Shown here in pieces: positions 22,963 to 33,390 of a stretch of 64,000 nucleotides of DNA. The notes beneath the pieces were generated by a model. The model saw only the letters and a list, made by a program, of their open reading frames with translations. It ran no database searches and had not been told where the DNA came from. The number at the start of each line of letters is the position of its first letter. Within the stretch, counting starts at the first letter, position 1. The translations under genes were made by a program, and so were the position numbers. The DNA comes from Callaeas wilsoni (taxonomy: Eukaryota; Chordata; Aves; Passeriformes; Callaeidae). The stretch is from the NCBI GenBank assembly GCA_013398955.1, contig VWPU01004889.1, forward strand, positions 56,828 through 120,827. Direction: 5' to 3'.

Positions 22963-25380
22963 AGAATCATAGAATCATAGACTATCCTGAGCTGGAACAG
23001 ACCCATGAGGATAATCAAGTCCAATTCCTGGCCCTACACAGAAAAGCCCCAAGAACTCTGCTAGGTGCTGTGACCACTTCCCTGGGGAGGCTGTTCCAGT
23101 GCCCAAACACCCTTCACCAAAAGGTCAAGAACCTTTCCCTAATATCCAACCTATACCTCCCCTGATATAATTTCGCTCCATTTCCTTGAGTCCTGTCACT
23201 GGTCACAAGAGTGAAGAGATCACTGTCTGCCCCTCCTCTTCCCCACATGAGAATGTTGAAGACGCCAGTGAGACCTCCCCTCAGTCTTCTCTTCTCCAAG
23301 ATGAACAGACCAAGTGACCTCAGCTGCTCCCCATTTGGCTACTCCTCAAGGCCCTTCACCATCTTTGTGGGCCTCCCTTGAAAATGCTTTAATATCTTAA
23401 TATCCTTTTTGTCTTGTGGCACCCAAAACTGCCCCCAGGACTCAAGGTGAGGCCACCCCAGTGCAGAGCAGAGCAGGACAATCCCCTCCCTTTCCCAGCT
23501 GGCCCTCCTGGCTGCCAGGGCACTGCTGACTCAGATTCAACCTGACATCCAACAGAATCCCCAAGTCTCTTTCTGTGGCACTGCTTTACAGCATTTCATT
23601 CCCCAGTCTATGCACACATCCAGGGTTGCCCTGTCCCTGGTGCAGAATCCAGCACTTGACCTTGTTAAATTCCACCTGGTTGGTGATTGCCCATCTGTCT
23701 AATTTTTTGAGGTCTCTCTGCAGGTACTCTCTGCCTTCCTGCTCCTTTAGGAGGCGATGTTTAAAAAGTAACCAGCACTGATGGACCCCAGCACCTGCAA
23801 AAACATTTTCACAGGGAATTTTAATTACTAGTTCCCTGAGGAGCCTGAAGTCTGCTCATGTTCAAAGCTGAGGTTTTGCTAATTCTTTTCATCTTGTAGA
23901 GATTTTAAGTTCAGTCTCTTCATGATTGCTGTGTGCAAGACAGCTTCCAGTCTCCATTTTGCTCATGAGATCCACTCGATTGACAAACAGCAAATCAAGG
24001 AGGGCATCTTCCTGAGCTGACTCCCTTAGAACTTGTTCTATAAAGTTGTCATCCAGGTTTTTTAAGAATCTTCTGGCATGGGTTGTATCAACAGTTTGAT
24101 GGTCCCAGTTGATCTTGGGCAAGCTGAAGTCCTGATAAGGACAAGAGCAGTTGACTTGGAAGGATCCTTTAGCTGCTCAAAGTATACTCCATCAGTGTCA
24201 CCATCACAGCTAGAAGTGTCTTGGGTTACAAGGTAAGGCGTAACAAAGTATGTATTCTACCACCACCTACATCACCTTCCAATAAGTTGTTAGTGGTGGG
24301 TCATTTTCAACAGCTGTCCAATGCACCCCCAGCCTAAAAGGGGGTGTCACCTCTGCTAATGGGCCATCAAGGACTCCCTGGAATGACCCATAGAATTAAA
24401 TCCTCCCACTGCAAAATTCCCCGCCCTGGGTGAGGTACCGAACATTCCTGCCCGTATATAATCTGGGACTTGGGACACCACAATATGATCACTGGATTCC
24501 CAGAGGACAAGAGCTTGATAACTACCACGGGACCTCCAGAGAATAACCAGATCTTTCCACAGGACCACTGCTTCAACAAGACCACATCCACCACTCCAAC
24601 GGGACTGCAGCCACCATTCAATCGCACTGCTATCACCACCCTGACCAACAGGGTGTCAGGTCGTATTCTGGCTTTGTCAGTTTAAGCCAGTGTTTCTGTA
24701 CTATTGCCTTTATTGTAATTTTCCTGTTAAATTGACTTGAAATCTCTAGCAAGATATTTGTGTGGAGCTAATTCCTCCCACTGGTTTACCTCCAAACCAG
24801 CACAGGAGGTCTGTAGTAGACTCTCACAGTGACATCCATAACATTTTTTTGCCCCTTGACTCTTACCCAGAGGGTCTCAACTGCTCCATTGCCAGCTGAG
24901 AGCTCCATATACTCTCTCCTTTCTGCTACACACAGTGCCACCCCTCTGCCTCTTCTGCCCTGCCTATCCCTCCAGCAGAGCCTGGAGTGTCCATCAGGGC
25001 ACTCCAGTCACAGGACTCATCCCACAAGGTTTCATTTATGCCAGAGGTGCCAAATCTCTGCAACTAGGACAAAGCTTCATCTCCTCTTATTCCTCATGCT
25101 GTGTGCATTAGTGTGAAAACACTTCAGGTATGGTGCTTTTTTGGGCAACACCTCATGAAGCAGGTTGAGGGATCCCATTAGTGCTCATTTCCTCAAGTTT
25201 TCTCACACTGTCCCATCACTCACCACTAGATAGCCTGGTATTTTCTCTTTCGCCCTTCCAAACTACTTTAAAGCTCTATCAATGAGCCGCTCTACCTCCT
25301 GTGCTAGAAATCATATTTCTCTCTGAGAAAGGTGCATCCCATCAGATGTTGAATAGAACATTCCATGGTCAAAAACCCAA
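22963..25380 (-). mobile_element. CR1 non-LTR retrotransposon, internally deleted and split by an LTR
   Basis: Read on the minus strand, this is a CR1 copy. The 3' terminus at 22963-22980 shows the tandem TATGATTCT octamer-like tail typical of avian CR1. Next inward is the 3' UTR (to about 23700), holding the usual text around a 'GGAGACCTCA'-type segment, and then the C-terminal end of the reverse transcriptase reading frame (near 23650-23730, LQRDLKKLDRW). Inward again, with no RT core between, lies the end of the endonuclease domain. The minus-strand frame 23889-24122 has the DDNF and HEETELKI motifs expected there. The N-terminal endonuclease region lies at 24805-25110 and the upstream segment at about 25140-25380. 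About 1.5-2 kb of RT is therefore missing at a junction near 23730-23780. Frameshifts and stops show it is dead. Confidence 0.85.
24217..24804 (+). mobile_element. Endogenous retrovirus LTR nested in CR1
   Basis: This 588-bp block begins TGTCTTGGGTTACAAGG and ends CTCCAAACCAGCACA, so it has TG...CA ends. It contains a TATA box (TATATAAT, 24455-24462) and the CTCCCTGG/CCCGCCCTGGG context of a type common in passerine genomes. It interrupts the minus-strand CR1: CR1 endonuclease sequence stops at 24216 and resumes at 24805. Flanking pentamers AGAAG and GGAGG match at three of five positions, so any target duplication has decayed or the ends are off by a base or two. No internal retroviral genes are present, so it is a solo LTR. 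Its insertion postdates the CR1. Confidence 0.8.
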
Positions 25381-25473
25381 GTAATATACACCAGACAATC
25401 CATGTACACACTGATTTTTACCAGAAGCATTGCTTAGTTCCACTGTTCTTTAGAAGTGTCTCCATCATACCAT

Positions 25474-25923
25474 TCACAAATGTGGTTTCTCTTTGAATAC
25501 ATTTTTTTTTTCATCATCACACATTTCTACTTTGGCAGAGGGAATGAAGTGAAAGTCTCTGTCGGCACACATAACATAGTGAGATCTGGCTGGCACATTT
25601 TCTTTCTTAAAATGGACAAAATATCTTTTAGTCAAAAATGTTGCTCTGCTCTTTTCTTTCATTTCTTCTGTGCCACTTACAGTTTTCAATCTTATGGAGT
25701 CACAGGTAATGTTCAGTGACCTGCTCTTATATTTCATGTTGCAGGAAGAGAAGTAGGATTTTTTGGCACAGACTGAGCGACACTGCTCAACTTCACAAAC
25801 TGGCAACAGTAAGTGCTTTTCAGTGCCCACTGGCAGCATCAGGATCATCAGCATAAGCAAGCTGTTTGCAGGTACATTGCAGTCTACCATGTAGTAAACT
25901 GCTTCTCCATCCAGCTTTAACAT
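25474..25923 (-). other. Unexplained 149-codon open reading frame
   Basis: An ATG-to-stop minus-strand frame of 149 codons, the longest in the window apart from those overlapping CR1 sequence. It lies just upstream, in the same orientation, of the CR1 5' remnant. The protein has ten or so Cys, including a CRSVCAKKSYFSSCNMKYK cluster, then a basic stretch and a C-terminal acidic/lysine patch (CDDEKKNVFKEK). It has no signal peptide and no domain I recognise. It could be the 5' ORF region of the CR1 copy, the remnant of another retroposed gene, or chance. A donor-like ACT/GTAAGT lies inside it, so part could also be an exon. Confidence 0.25.
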
Positions 25924-26190
25924 AGTAGTGGCTATTATTATGTGTCATTAAGTTCACACCACACCAGGATTTAAGAATCCATGCACAGAAAAAGAACAGA
26001 TCAAAGCCTCAGCAGGTGATAACTATTAGGAGAGTTTATTTCACCTATAGATAGATAGATTGAAAACATAAAATGGAATAATATTGGCTTTCATATGTGT
26101 TAGTGAACAAGCAAATTTATTGAAATTACTAGGTCTATTACACTGTATTGTTTGGAATTGTACACTGACAATTCTCCCCTTTCTCTTCAG

Positions 26191-26361
26191 TTCTTTTGAA
26201 GTAACTTTTGAATTGACTAAGTTTCCTAAAAGAACAAGATCTGAACAGACAAAAATGATTCAAGATAGCGCCTTCAGTAAGAGAAAAGCAAATGAAACTC
26301 TACAAAAGCCAATCAGTAGACACAAAAGCCTCGCTAACTGCAAGTCTACTCCGAGTGCCCA
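26191..26361 (+). CDS. Candidate plus-strand internal exon with strong splice sites
   Basis: 171 bp (a multiple of three) lie between an excellent acceptor (branch-like CACTGAC, then TTCTCCCCTTTCTCTTCAG) and an excellent donor (CCCA followed by GTAAGTG). The open frame is phase 2 to phase 2 with 56 full codons. The peptide is basic and Ser/Thr-rich, with segments such as LTKFPKRTRSEQTKM and KPISRHKSLANCKSTPS, resembling a disordered or linker region. The open frame continues 107 bp upstream of the acceptor, and its stop overlaps the donor. No family is recognised. It lies on the opposite strand to the five-exon chain, so if both are real the genes overlap. It may also be a cryptic exon. Confidence 0.33.
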
Positions 26362-26399
26362 GTAAGTGTGCGCACAGGTTTAAAACAGCTATGATGTGA

Positions 26400-28549
26400 A
26401 TTATTTGTCTCTTGGACATGGGTACTGATGGAAAAAGCAGGAGTTTCAGTTCTTTTGTAAATCAACAAAGGATTTTAAACCAATAACATTTTCCATAACT
26501 ATTACATTATATATACAGATTAGATTTGACTTTCTAGGACATTCACATGGGAAAAGAAAATATAAGACTCCTTCCTACTACAATCTCTGGCATGTCCAAA
26601 AGACAGAGAAGAGAATATGTCTCTCTCCTTTATCCTGCTCGTATATATGGACAGCCTGTCTCCGATTTGAATCCCTTATGTCTGATTATGGAACTGAACT
26701 CCTCATGTTCAGTAGTCCATTAAGAACTGCTAACACATGAGGGTATACCAGGCCCTACCCCATAGAAAACTGTCATTTTCACAGCCATTTTAAAATTGAG
26801 ATTAAAATTGAATTTAGAATCTAACGAGGAAAACTGCCTGCTCTTCTATCTTAAAGACAAATATGTACTTGAATTTTAAAAGTGACAAATTTTTTTGCAA
26901 TTGTCATGCAACCAGGAGGGATAATTTTTAATTTATGAGTATCCTCTTTACAATACAAGTAGTTCAAAATAGTAATATTGTTTTCTATCAAATCTTGAAC
27001 ATGAAGATGGGTATATAATATCAAACCAGGCATATTTGTCCACTCTCAGTCAGGGGGAATTATGTTTATATAGTTAACCCCCTGTATTTCAGGCAATTTC
27101 CTTTTAACGGGCATAACACACAGCAGAAAAGAGGTGAAGCTAAGTAAAAATAATTTTGATCTCTGCCCTGCTATCCAAAATTTTGAAAATTAATTTTAGC
27201 ACTCAACTCTATTAATGTTGCTAAACCTACTCAAAACAGTGTTTCCTCTAAACAGAGGATTTTTGTCCTTTAAGAATATTCAGACAGATATTCAGAATCA
27301 ATGTGTGCTTGCAAGGCTGCTATAAAGACTTTCTGCTGCATTCACAAACTAGTGATAAAACCATTAATTCTGTCCTCACTTCACTCATCTTATATCAGGC
27401 GACATATCCAAGAAACGAAGTACTCACCAAGACACTTTAACCACTGCAAACCTGACTGGGGTGGTGATGTTGATTTGACATAAAGGCAGTTTTAAAAAAA
27501 ATTGATCTCCAGCAGTGTTCACATGGGTGATAGGATAAAATGAGCTGTACGTGGTTTGGTTGTTGGTTGGTTGGTTTTACGTTTTTGGTTTTTGTTTTGG
27601 GGGGTGTTTTGGTAAGAAAGAATTGATCAACGGACTATTTGAGAAAGTGAATAATATTCTTAGGCTGATATGAGTCCTAATATATATTGGACATATGAGT
27701 TAACAATCACTACAAAATGGTGGGCTAACATAGATGTCCCTATACTTAATTAGGAAATGGCTGATGATTCATCTTAATAAGAGCAGGAACAAAATTAGAA
27801 TAGAGTGGGAACAATCATACAGGACAGTATTACATCTTAATATGTCGCAATATTAAAATATGATATAGCTGAAACTCATTTGTTCTCCTCACCTTACCCA
27901 TGTCATCATCATTTTTGATTTTAATAACCACCAGGATATGCTATTTAAGTCAAAGCAGTAAAATAGTACTTGAAGAACTCCTTCCAACTTTTTCCTTCCT
28001 TCCTTCATCTTTCTTTCCTTCTGAAGCAACCACTGAATCTTATAGAGATGAATGTGCACAAGTTTTTTTAGATGATTGGTGTCTGTTTGTATTTATTCTG
28101 ATCCTTTCCCTGCTCACTGCCTGCCCCAAAATATCCTTCAATCCTGTTTTTTGTGTTAGCTAGATTTATAGTCTTCTCTATAATAAAATATATTTTCCCA
28201 AAGCATGTCTTTGCAAGACAACTTCTATTACTTATACATGCAGAATATTGTTCAGGAACAGATGTAAGATTTTATATCTTTAGCACTATCCGCACAGAAA
28301 CAGTCCTACTCATCATTGTAAAATTTTCTCTTGGATATCTAAGTAATCATTCAAGAAATCTCCCTAATTCGAAAGTCTTTTAGTGATTAGACTCAGAAAA
28401 ACTTTGGATTCTAAACAAAATTGTGATCTGAGGTATATATTGCTGTGAAAAATTCAATACTCCATGAAGCCATAACAAGCAATTTCATTTTGCAATAGAC
28501 CATAAAAGAAAAGAAAGGGGGAGAGAGGAAGAAGAAGACATGGGAAAAG

Positions 28550-28550
<1 letters not shown>
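26400..28550. other. AT-rich non-coding stretch
   Basis: There is no recognisable gene or transposon. A TG/T-rich patch lies at 27556-27612. Short ORFs (26851-27033, 27301-27483, 27900-28163, 28153-28383) show no domain and no paired splice sites I trust. Confidence 0.55.
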
Positions 28551-28586
<36 letters not shown>

Positions 28587-28664
28587 AGGAAGGCAGGAAG
28601 GCAGGAAGGCAGGAAGGCAGGAAGGAAGGAAGGAAGGAAGGAAGGAAGGAAGGAAGGAAGGAAA
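28551..28664 (+). repeat. Compound (AGGC)n-(AAGG)n microsatellite
   Basis: Three zones: pure AGGC units (28551-28584), alternating AGGC and AAGG units (to about 28620), then pure AAGG units (28621-28664). The opposite strand reads as Pro/Ser/Phe/Leu repeats in two frames, which explains the minus-strand ORFs there. Confidence 0.95.
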
Positions 28665-29189
28665 CATTATTCAAAAACATTAAAAATTTTGATACCTTTG
28701 AGCTCTATGAAGCTTCAATATAAACCTACAAGGAGTTGGAGCAAGGGAAGAAAGGATTGTTGTATATCTGAGGCTTGTCACTCATCTGTTTTCAAGACAG
28801 AAAGCTGTTTCATGTGCTACTGTATGTGATAGTGGGGTGCTTTGAAAGCACTCATTACCATCGTAATAGTGAACTTCAGATGTGTTATGTATTACAAAGC
28901 AAATATTCTCCAAATCTGACTGAATGCTCACATATAATTCTAAGCACACAAAAAGTTTGCTATATTTTGCATTTTACAATTTCTGTATGTCTCCCTTTTT
29001 TAATAGCTAGGGTTGTTGGCAGAAATGGAGCAGACCAACAAAAAGATTGACTGTGCAGCATACCTAGTCTGTACATGGAAAATCCTAACAGAAAACTCTC
29101 TGAATAAACAAATGTGTCAGGGATGCTTAAGATCGCTGTCTTTTCTTGCGTGAGTATGGGCTGGCAGACTGTCCTCCTGAGGAAATGTT

Positions 29190-29460
29190 CAGTCTACAAA
29201 CAGAAAGGGGAAAGGTATCTGGGATTCTCCTGGTGTAGCAGACCTGGAACCAGCAGACACCCACATGCTGCCATGCTTTACCTCCGTGGGCTCTCTGCGG
29301 GAGTGAGGGCTGCTGCAGGGCGTGCAAAAGGCACTGGTCCTGCTGCAGCTCCCAATCAACATCAGAGGAGGGAAGTGGGTGACTGGGCTCCCCAGTGAGG
29401 CAGCAGTCTCACGTAACATGTCCCTCCCTGGCAAAGTTCCCAGAGCCTGATTAGTCCTCG
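29190..29460. other. GC-elevated island of unknown origin
   Basis: About 270 bp clearly richer in GC and CpG than its surroundings, open in several frames on both strands. It has no recognisable domain or repeat. It could be an unrecognised LTR fragment, a regulatory element or an old exon. Confidence 0.35.
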
Positions 29461-31978
29461 GTCAAAATAAGGGCTTCACAGTCCATGTTTCAGCAAGATA
29501 GATAGTTCAAGTTCATCTCTGCTTCGACACTACAACACTTTGTTTCAGCTTTACCAGGAACAGCAGAGCACCAAATTATAGTCTGAAGGCCAAAGTCACA
29601 AGAGCCAGAAACATTTGCCCACCCATCTTTCCCTTTCTAAGAAGATATTGCTTCTTCAGGTCATACAGAAAAATACAAGATTCTCTGTACCTATTTGGAA
29701 CCCAATGTGCTTAATAACATTAAAGTCGTTTCTGTGAAATAAAATAAAATCTGCTCTGACCACTGCAAGTAAAAACATTACATACCGAACAATGGCTTTT
29801 GAAGTTTAAACACACATGAAAGCATCATACCACAAAAGCATAAAAGTAGGAGTGAAAAATCATGTCACCAAAGGGAACTATCTCCCAGGATGTTGTTTGC
29901 ACATACAGCAGGACATTCAGAATCAAAGCTGATGAGAAAAATTAAATTACCTTAGAGATTTCATCTTAAACTGGTCTGCACAAAGCAGATTGATCCCCTG
30001 CTGTATTTTTTAACCCTACAAGTTCATAAATAAATAAAAGCTTAATTTGCAAATAAGATTGTTATGTGAACTTGAAAAGTTCAAGCAGACCGAGACAGGA
30101 AGACACCAAACCCATATAATGCTTTGAAACACTTGTGAGAGAAGATCCACGCACTTGTGTGCTGCTAACACCAGCTAAATGAGCACTCACAAGCCTCACT
30201 GGGTCAGGTATCAATTCCCATTACCAGAATACTATGGAAACCATACACAGTAATTTTCTCCATTATTTATGTTATTCATAAATGTATGCACAGACACCTT
30301 GTCTATTTCAGGATGTCCTTTGTGGGACTTGGCAAATGTTGAAGAAATATTACAGTGAACTTTCCTTGTTTTCACCATCTTTCCTGGGTCTTGAACCCTA
30401 AAAAATAGTTGCCTGAGGGGACTTTTGTCTGACCCTGTAAGACCAACACATTTATATTCTTCTATAAACAGATGAAGGACTTAATTGACTTACATAAAAA
30501 TTTGAAATGGTAGCTTAAATGTTACTTTTGCATTAGAGTCAATGATTTTAAGGTGTAATGACTGGTTATAGATATTTGTTTTTTCTGGTTAACATGTTTT
30601 TTCACCTCCAGTTCATTCAATTTTATAGCAACCTTATTTGCTTCTTACAAGTGACAATATAGAACAGAATATATCATCACAAATGCTAACATTATGATTC
30701 TATACATTCGACAAGGAATTGCATCACGCCTTAGATACAAGACACTGATAAAGTCACTTACAGCCCATTCTTTATCACACAGAACTTTAATGGGATAAAA
30801 CCACTTGAAATAAAATAGAACTTAGTGGTGTTGATTCACTGTTACTGAGAAAGCTTATCCTAAAGCATAGCGTGGAAAATCAGATGTATAAATAAGGAAA
30901 GAAAGCCTAGCTTTAAAACTTTTTATTGAGTGCCTTCTAAATCCTGAGACAGAATATCCTCTGTGAATATTTCTTACATACAAATACATATACAAGATAT
31001 ACCTGAGAAAAAATTGGAAAATTATAATCAATCCTTTTTATGAGTGCTCTTGAATTGTTGGGTCACATCATAGGAGAGACAGCGCTGTTCAAAGAAGATA
31101 AATTGCAGGGAAATTGATGTTATTTGTCCTCTTTCCCCATTGTAACTTTTGCTCTATATTTATTACTCTGAATTAGAATTTTTGAGTGAAATCCAGTCAT
31201 TATAGAAGGCTCTCAAATGGCATTCAAGCTTTTAATGAACTGATCAGAATGAGTTTAACAAATCCTTCATGTGCATAGAGCCTCTGATTACAATGAAACC
31301 ATTCCAGCACATCCCTGGTGTATGACAGACTCTTTGAGCAACAAAAATTAATCTGCTTGAATAAACTGCAGACACAATGAGCTTCTTCAACCACAACTAT
31401 ATTCAGGCAGTTTCTTGGAGTCAGTCAGATTAACTAGCTGATATTTATCTAAAATGATTGCAATTTACCAACCTTAAATTTCAAATAGACATCAAATGTG
31501 TAGGGAACTGAGTAGAGTTAATTCATACTCCGGTGCTCTCTGTTTTAGACCAGACGCAGGAAAAATCCTCTATCCTTCCTGTAAATGTCCATAAGAAGAC
31601 TTCTCTGTATTTTGACAGCTGATATATTTTTCTGAAGAACAATACATCCACAAAAGAAACAAGCACTGACTCCTGTGTATTAAAGTTATATAGTAAATAT
31701 AACTACTATATAGTAAGTATAGTAAATTTTAAAAAAACAGAGTAAATCTCATTTTATTGGTTCTCTCTTTATGGCCTTCAAAATCATATATGTTCATGGA
31801 TAAGAGAAAGAGGAACAAGTGAAAATTTATGTGAAGATCTAGAAAATTTTTCATTTACAGCAGGTTTTAAGGGTTTCATTTGGCTTAATAGCCAGGCTAG
31901 CTCCTGGATGTATCAGGTAGAGAAGAAATTAGAATCTTCCCTTTCCAATGCCCATTTCATGAAGTTTATTCACTTTTT
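29461..31978. other. AT-rich non-coding stretch
   Basis: No ORF over 60 codons is found on either strand and no repeat is recognisable. It is the longest ORF-free interval in the window (about 29440-32610 if the CR1 remnant is included). Confidence 0.6.
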
Positions 31979-32150
31979 CATAGAAACACAGAATCATTTA
32001 TGTTGGAAAAGACCTTTAAGATCATCAAGTTTGATCATTAATCTGGTACTGCCAAGTCTACCGCTATGTCCCTGAGTAGAACATCTATATGTCTCTTAAA
32101 TACTTCCATCAACTGTACTAATGAAAAACACCTATTTTGGGAATACCTGT
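31979..32150 (-). mobile_element. CR1 3'-end remnant
   Basis: Minus-strand CR1 tail. The plus strand reads ACACAGAATCATTTATGTTGGAAAAG, then GACCTTTAAGATCATCAAGT and a CTGCCAAGTCTACC segment, matching the usual avian CR1 3' UTR order. It is diverged, so it is an old copy, and it ends near 32150 without the inner 3' UTR. Confidence 0.7.
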
Positions 32151-33059
32151 TTTCAGGGCAGTCAGGCAATGTAGCTAGTGCAAATTATAATTAACACTTT
32201 TCTGTGATAATAATAATTTATGCTCTGAGAACTTTACAACCATTCATTTTTATCTCTAGGTTTAATCTGTTAAACCATTCAAAATACGTACTCCTAAAAA
32301 ATTATTTTAGTAGGTGAGAGTTTTAGGGATATAGACATATCATGAATTTAAGCAGCAAGGTAGATGGAGGTGCTCGAGTCCTGGATCTATCTACCTAAAC
32401 CCTATTTACCACAGAGGACAAAGAGGTAGTTTCTGAATATGGGCAGCAAAACCGGAACAGATTCAAAAACACTCTCTCTGCAGAGAGGTGCCTGTGAGAT
32501 GGGACAAGTCTCAGAAAAGTTAGACCTCCATCTTCCGCAAAGTAGCTGAACTGGTGGTAGCCATCCTTTTAAAAGGCATCATCTCCCTGCTTCTGACAAT
32601 CTGCCTCTGATTTGAGAAGAAAAATGCAGTCAAACACAGAATACTGTAAAACCCTGTTTCATGCATTTTCCATACCGTATATAAAGGAAAGAAAGGAGGC
32701 TCAAAAGAAGTTAATTAAGAAGAATGACTATTTTTCTTTATTATTTTTCTATCAGAGAACCAGGGGGCTGCTTATATATTTATTCAACTTTGATACAAAT
32801 AAGTAAATAATATTAGTCTCTACGTGCATATGTTAAATACATACAACCTGTAATCTCAGCTTTCTCCTTACAGGTAATTGTGAAAGAAATCTTGTATTTT
32901 CAGAAATGTAGGAATGAACTTTCAGATATATGTATCTTGAAAATTTGTCTCTATAAGCGTGAGAAACTCTTTTTTGAATGTTTTCCATTGTTTTCACCAT
33001 TACTGTGTTGGTTCTGAGTATTGCACCTGAGCAACTATAAAAAGCAGTGAATTGTAAAA

Positions 33060-33390
33060 TCACAGGATTCTCAGCATTCAAAGCCTTCATGTCTCTCTGT
33101 AAGGCCTCTTTACCTTCAAGGGAATCTAGGCCTCCCCATGGTTTAGTACCACCAGCAAACTTAATATGCACTCAGCCCTTGTGTCCAGGTCGTTGATAAA
33201 AACATTGAAGAGCTGGCCCAAAAAACTGATCCCTGAGGAGTCCAAATGGAAACTGACCACCAGCCAAATTTTGCCTCAGTTAGCACAAGTCTTTGTGCCT
33301 TCAGGCAGTTTACCAGTCATATTTGTGAACATTTCCTGCTGTATGATGGATATTTGGTCCAGAAGGACACTGTGAAAACCTTACAGTATT
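33060..33390 (-). mobile_element. CR1 reverse-transcriptase-region remnant
   Basis: The minus-strand reading includes MHIKFAGGTKPWGGLDSLEG and ALQRDM, the expected CR1 RT C-terminal text. The plus-strand segment with GTTGATAAAAACATTGAAG and TGATCCCTGAGGAGTCC corresponds to the RT part just upstream. It is diverged with stops. With the fragment at 31979-32150 it may be one element, with about 0.9 kb of unrelated or unrecognisable DNA between. Confidence 0.6.

Noticed and set aside
22713..23165. 150-codon plus-strand ORF
   Set aside because: Its second half is the antisense of the CR1 3' UTR and tail, so it is not a gene.
28411..28680. Pro/Ser/Leu/Phe-rich minus-strand ORFs
   Set aside because: They are direct translations of the AGGC/AAGG microsatellite.
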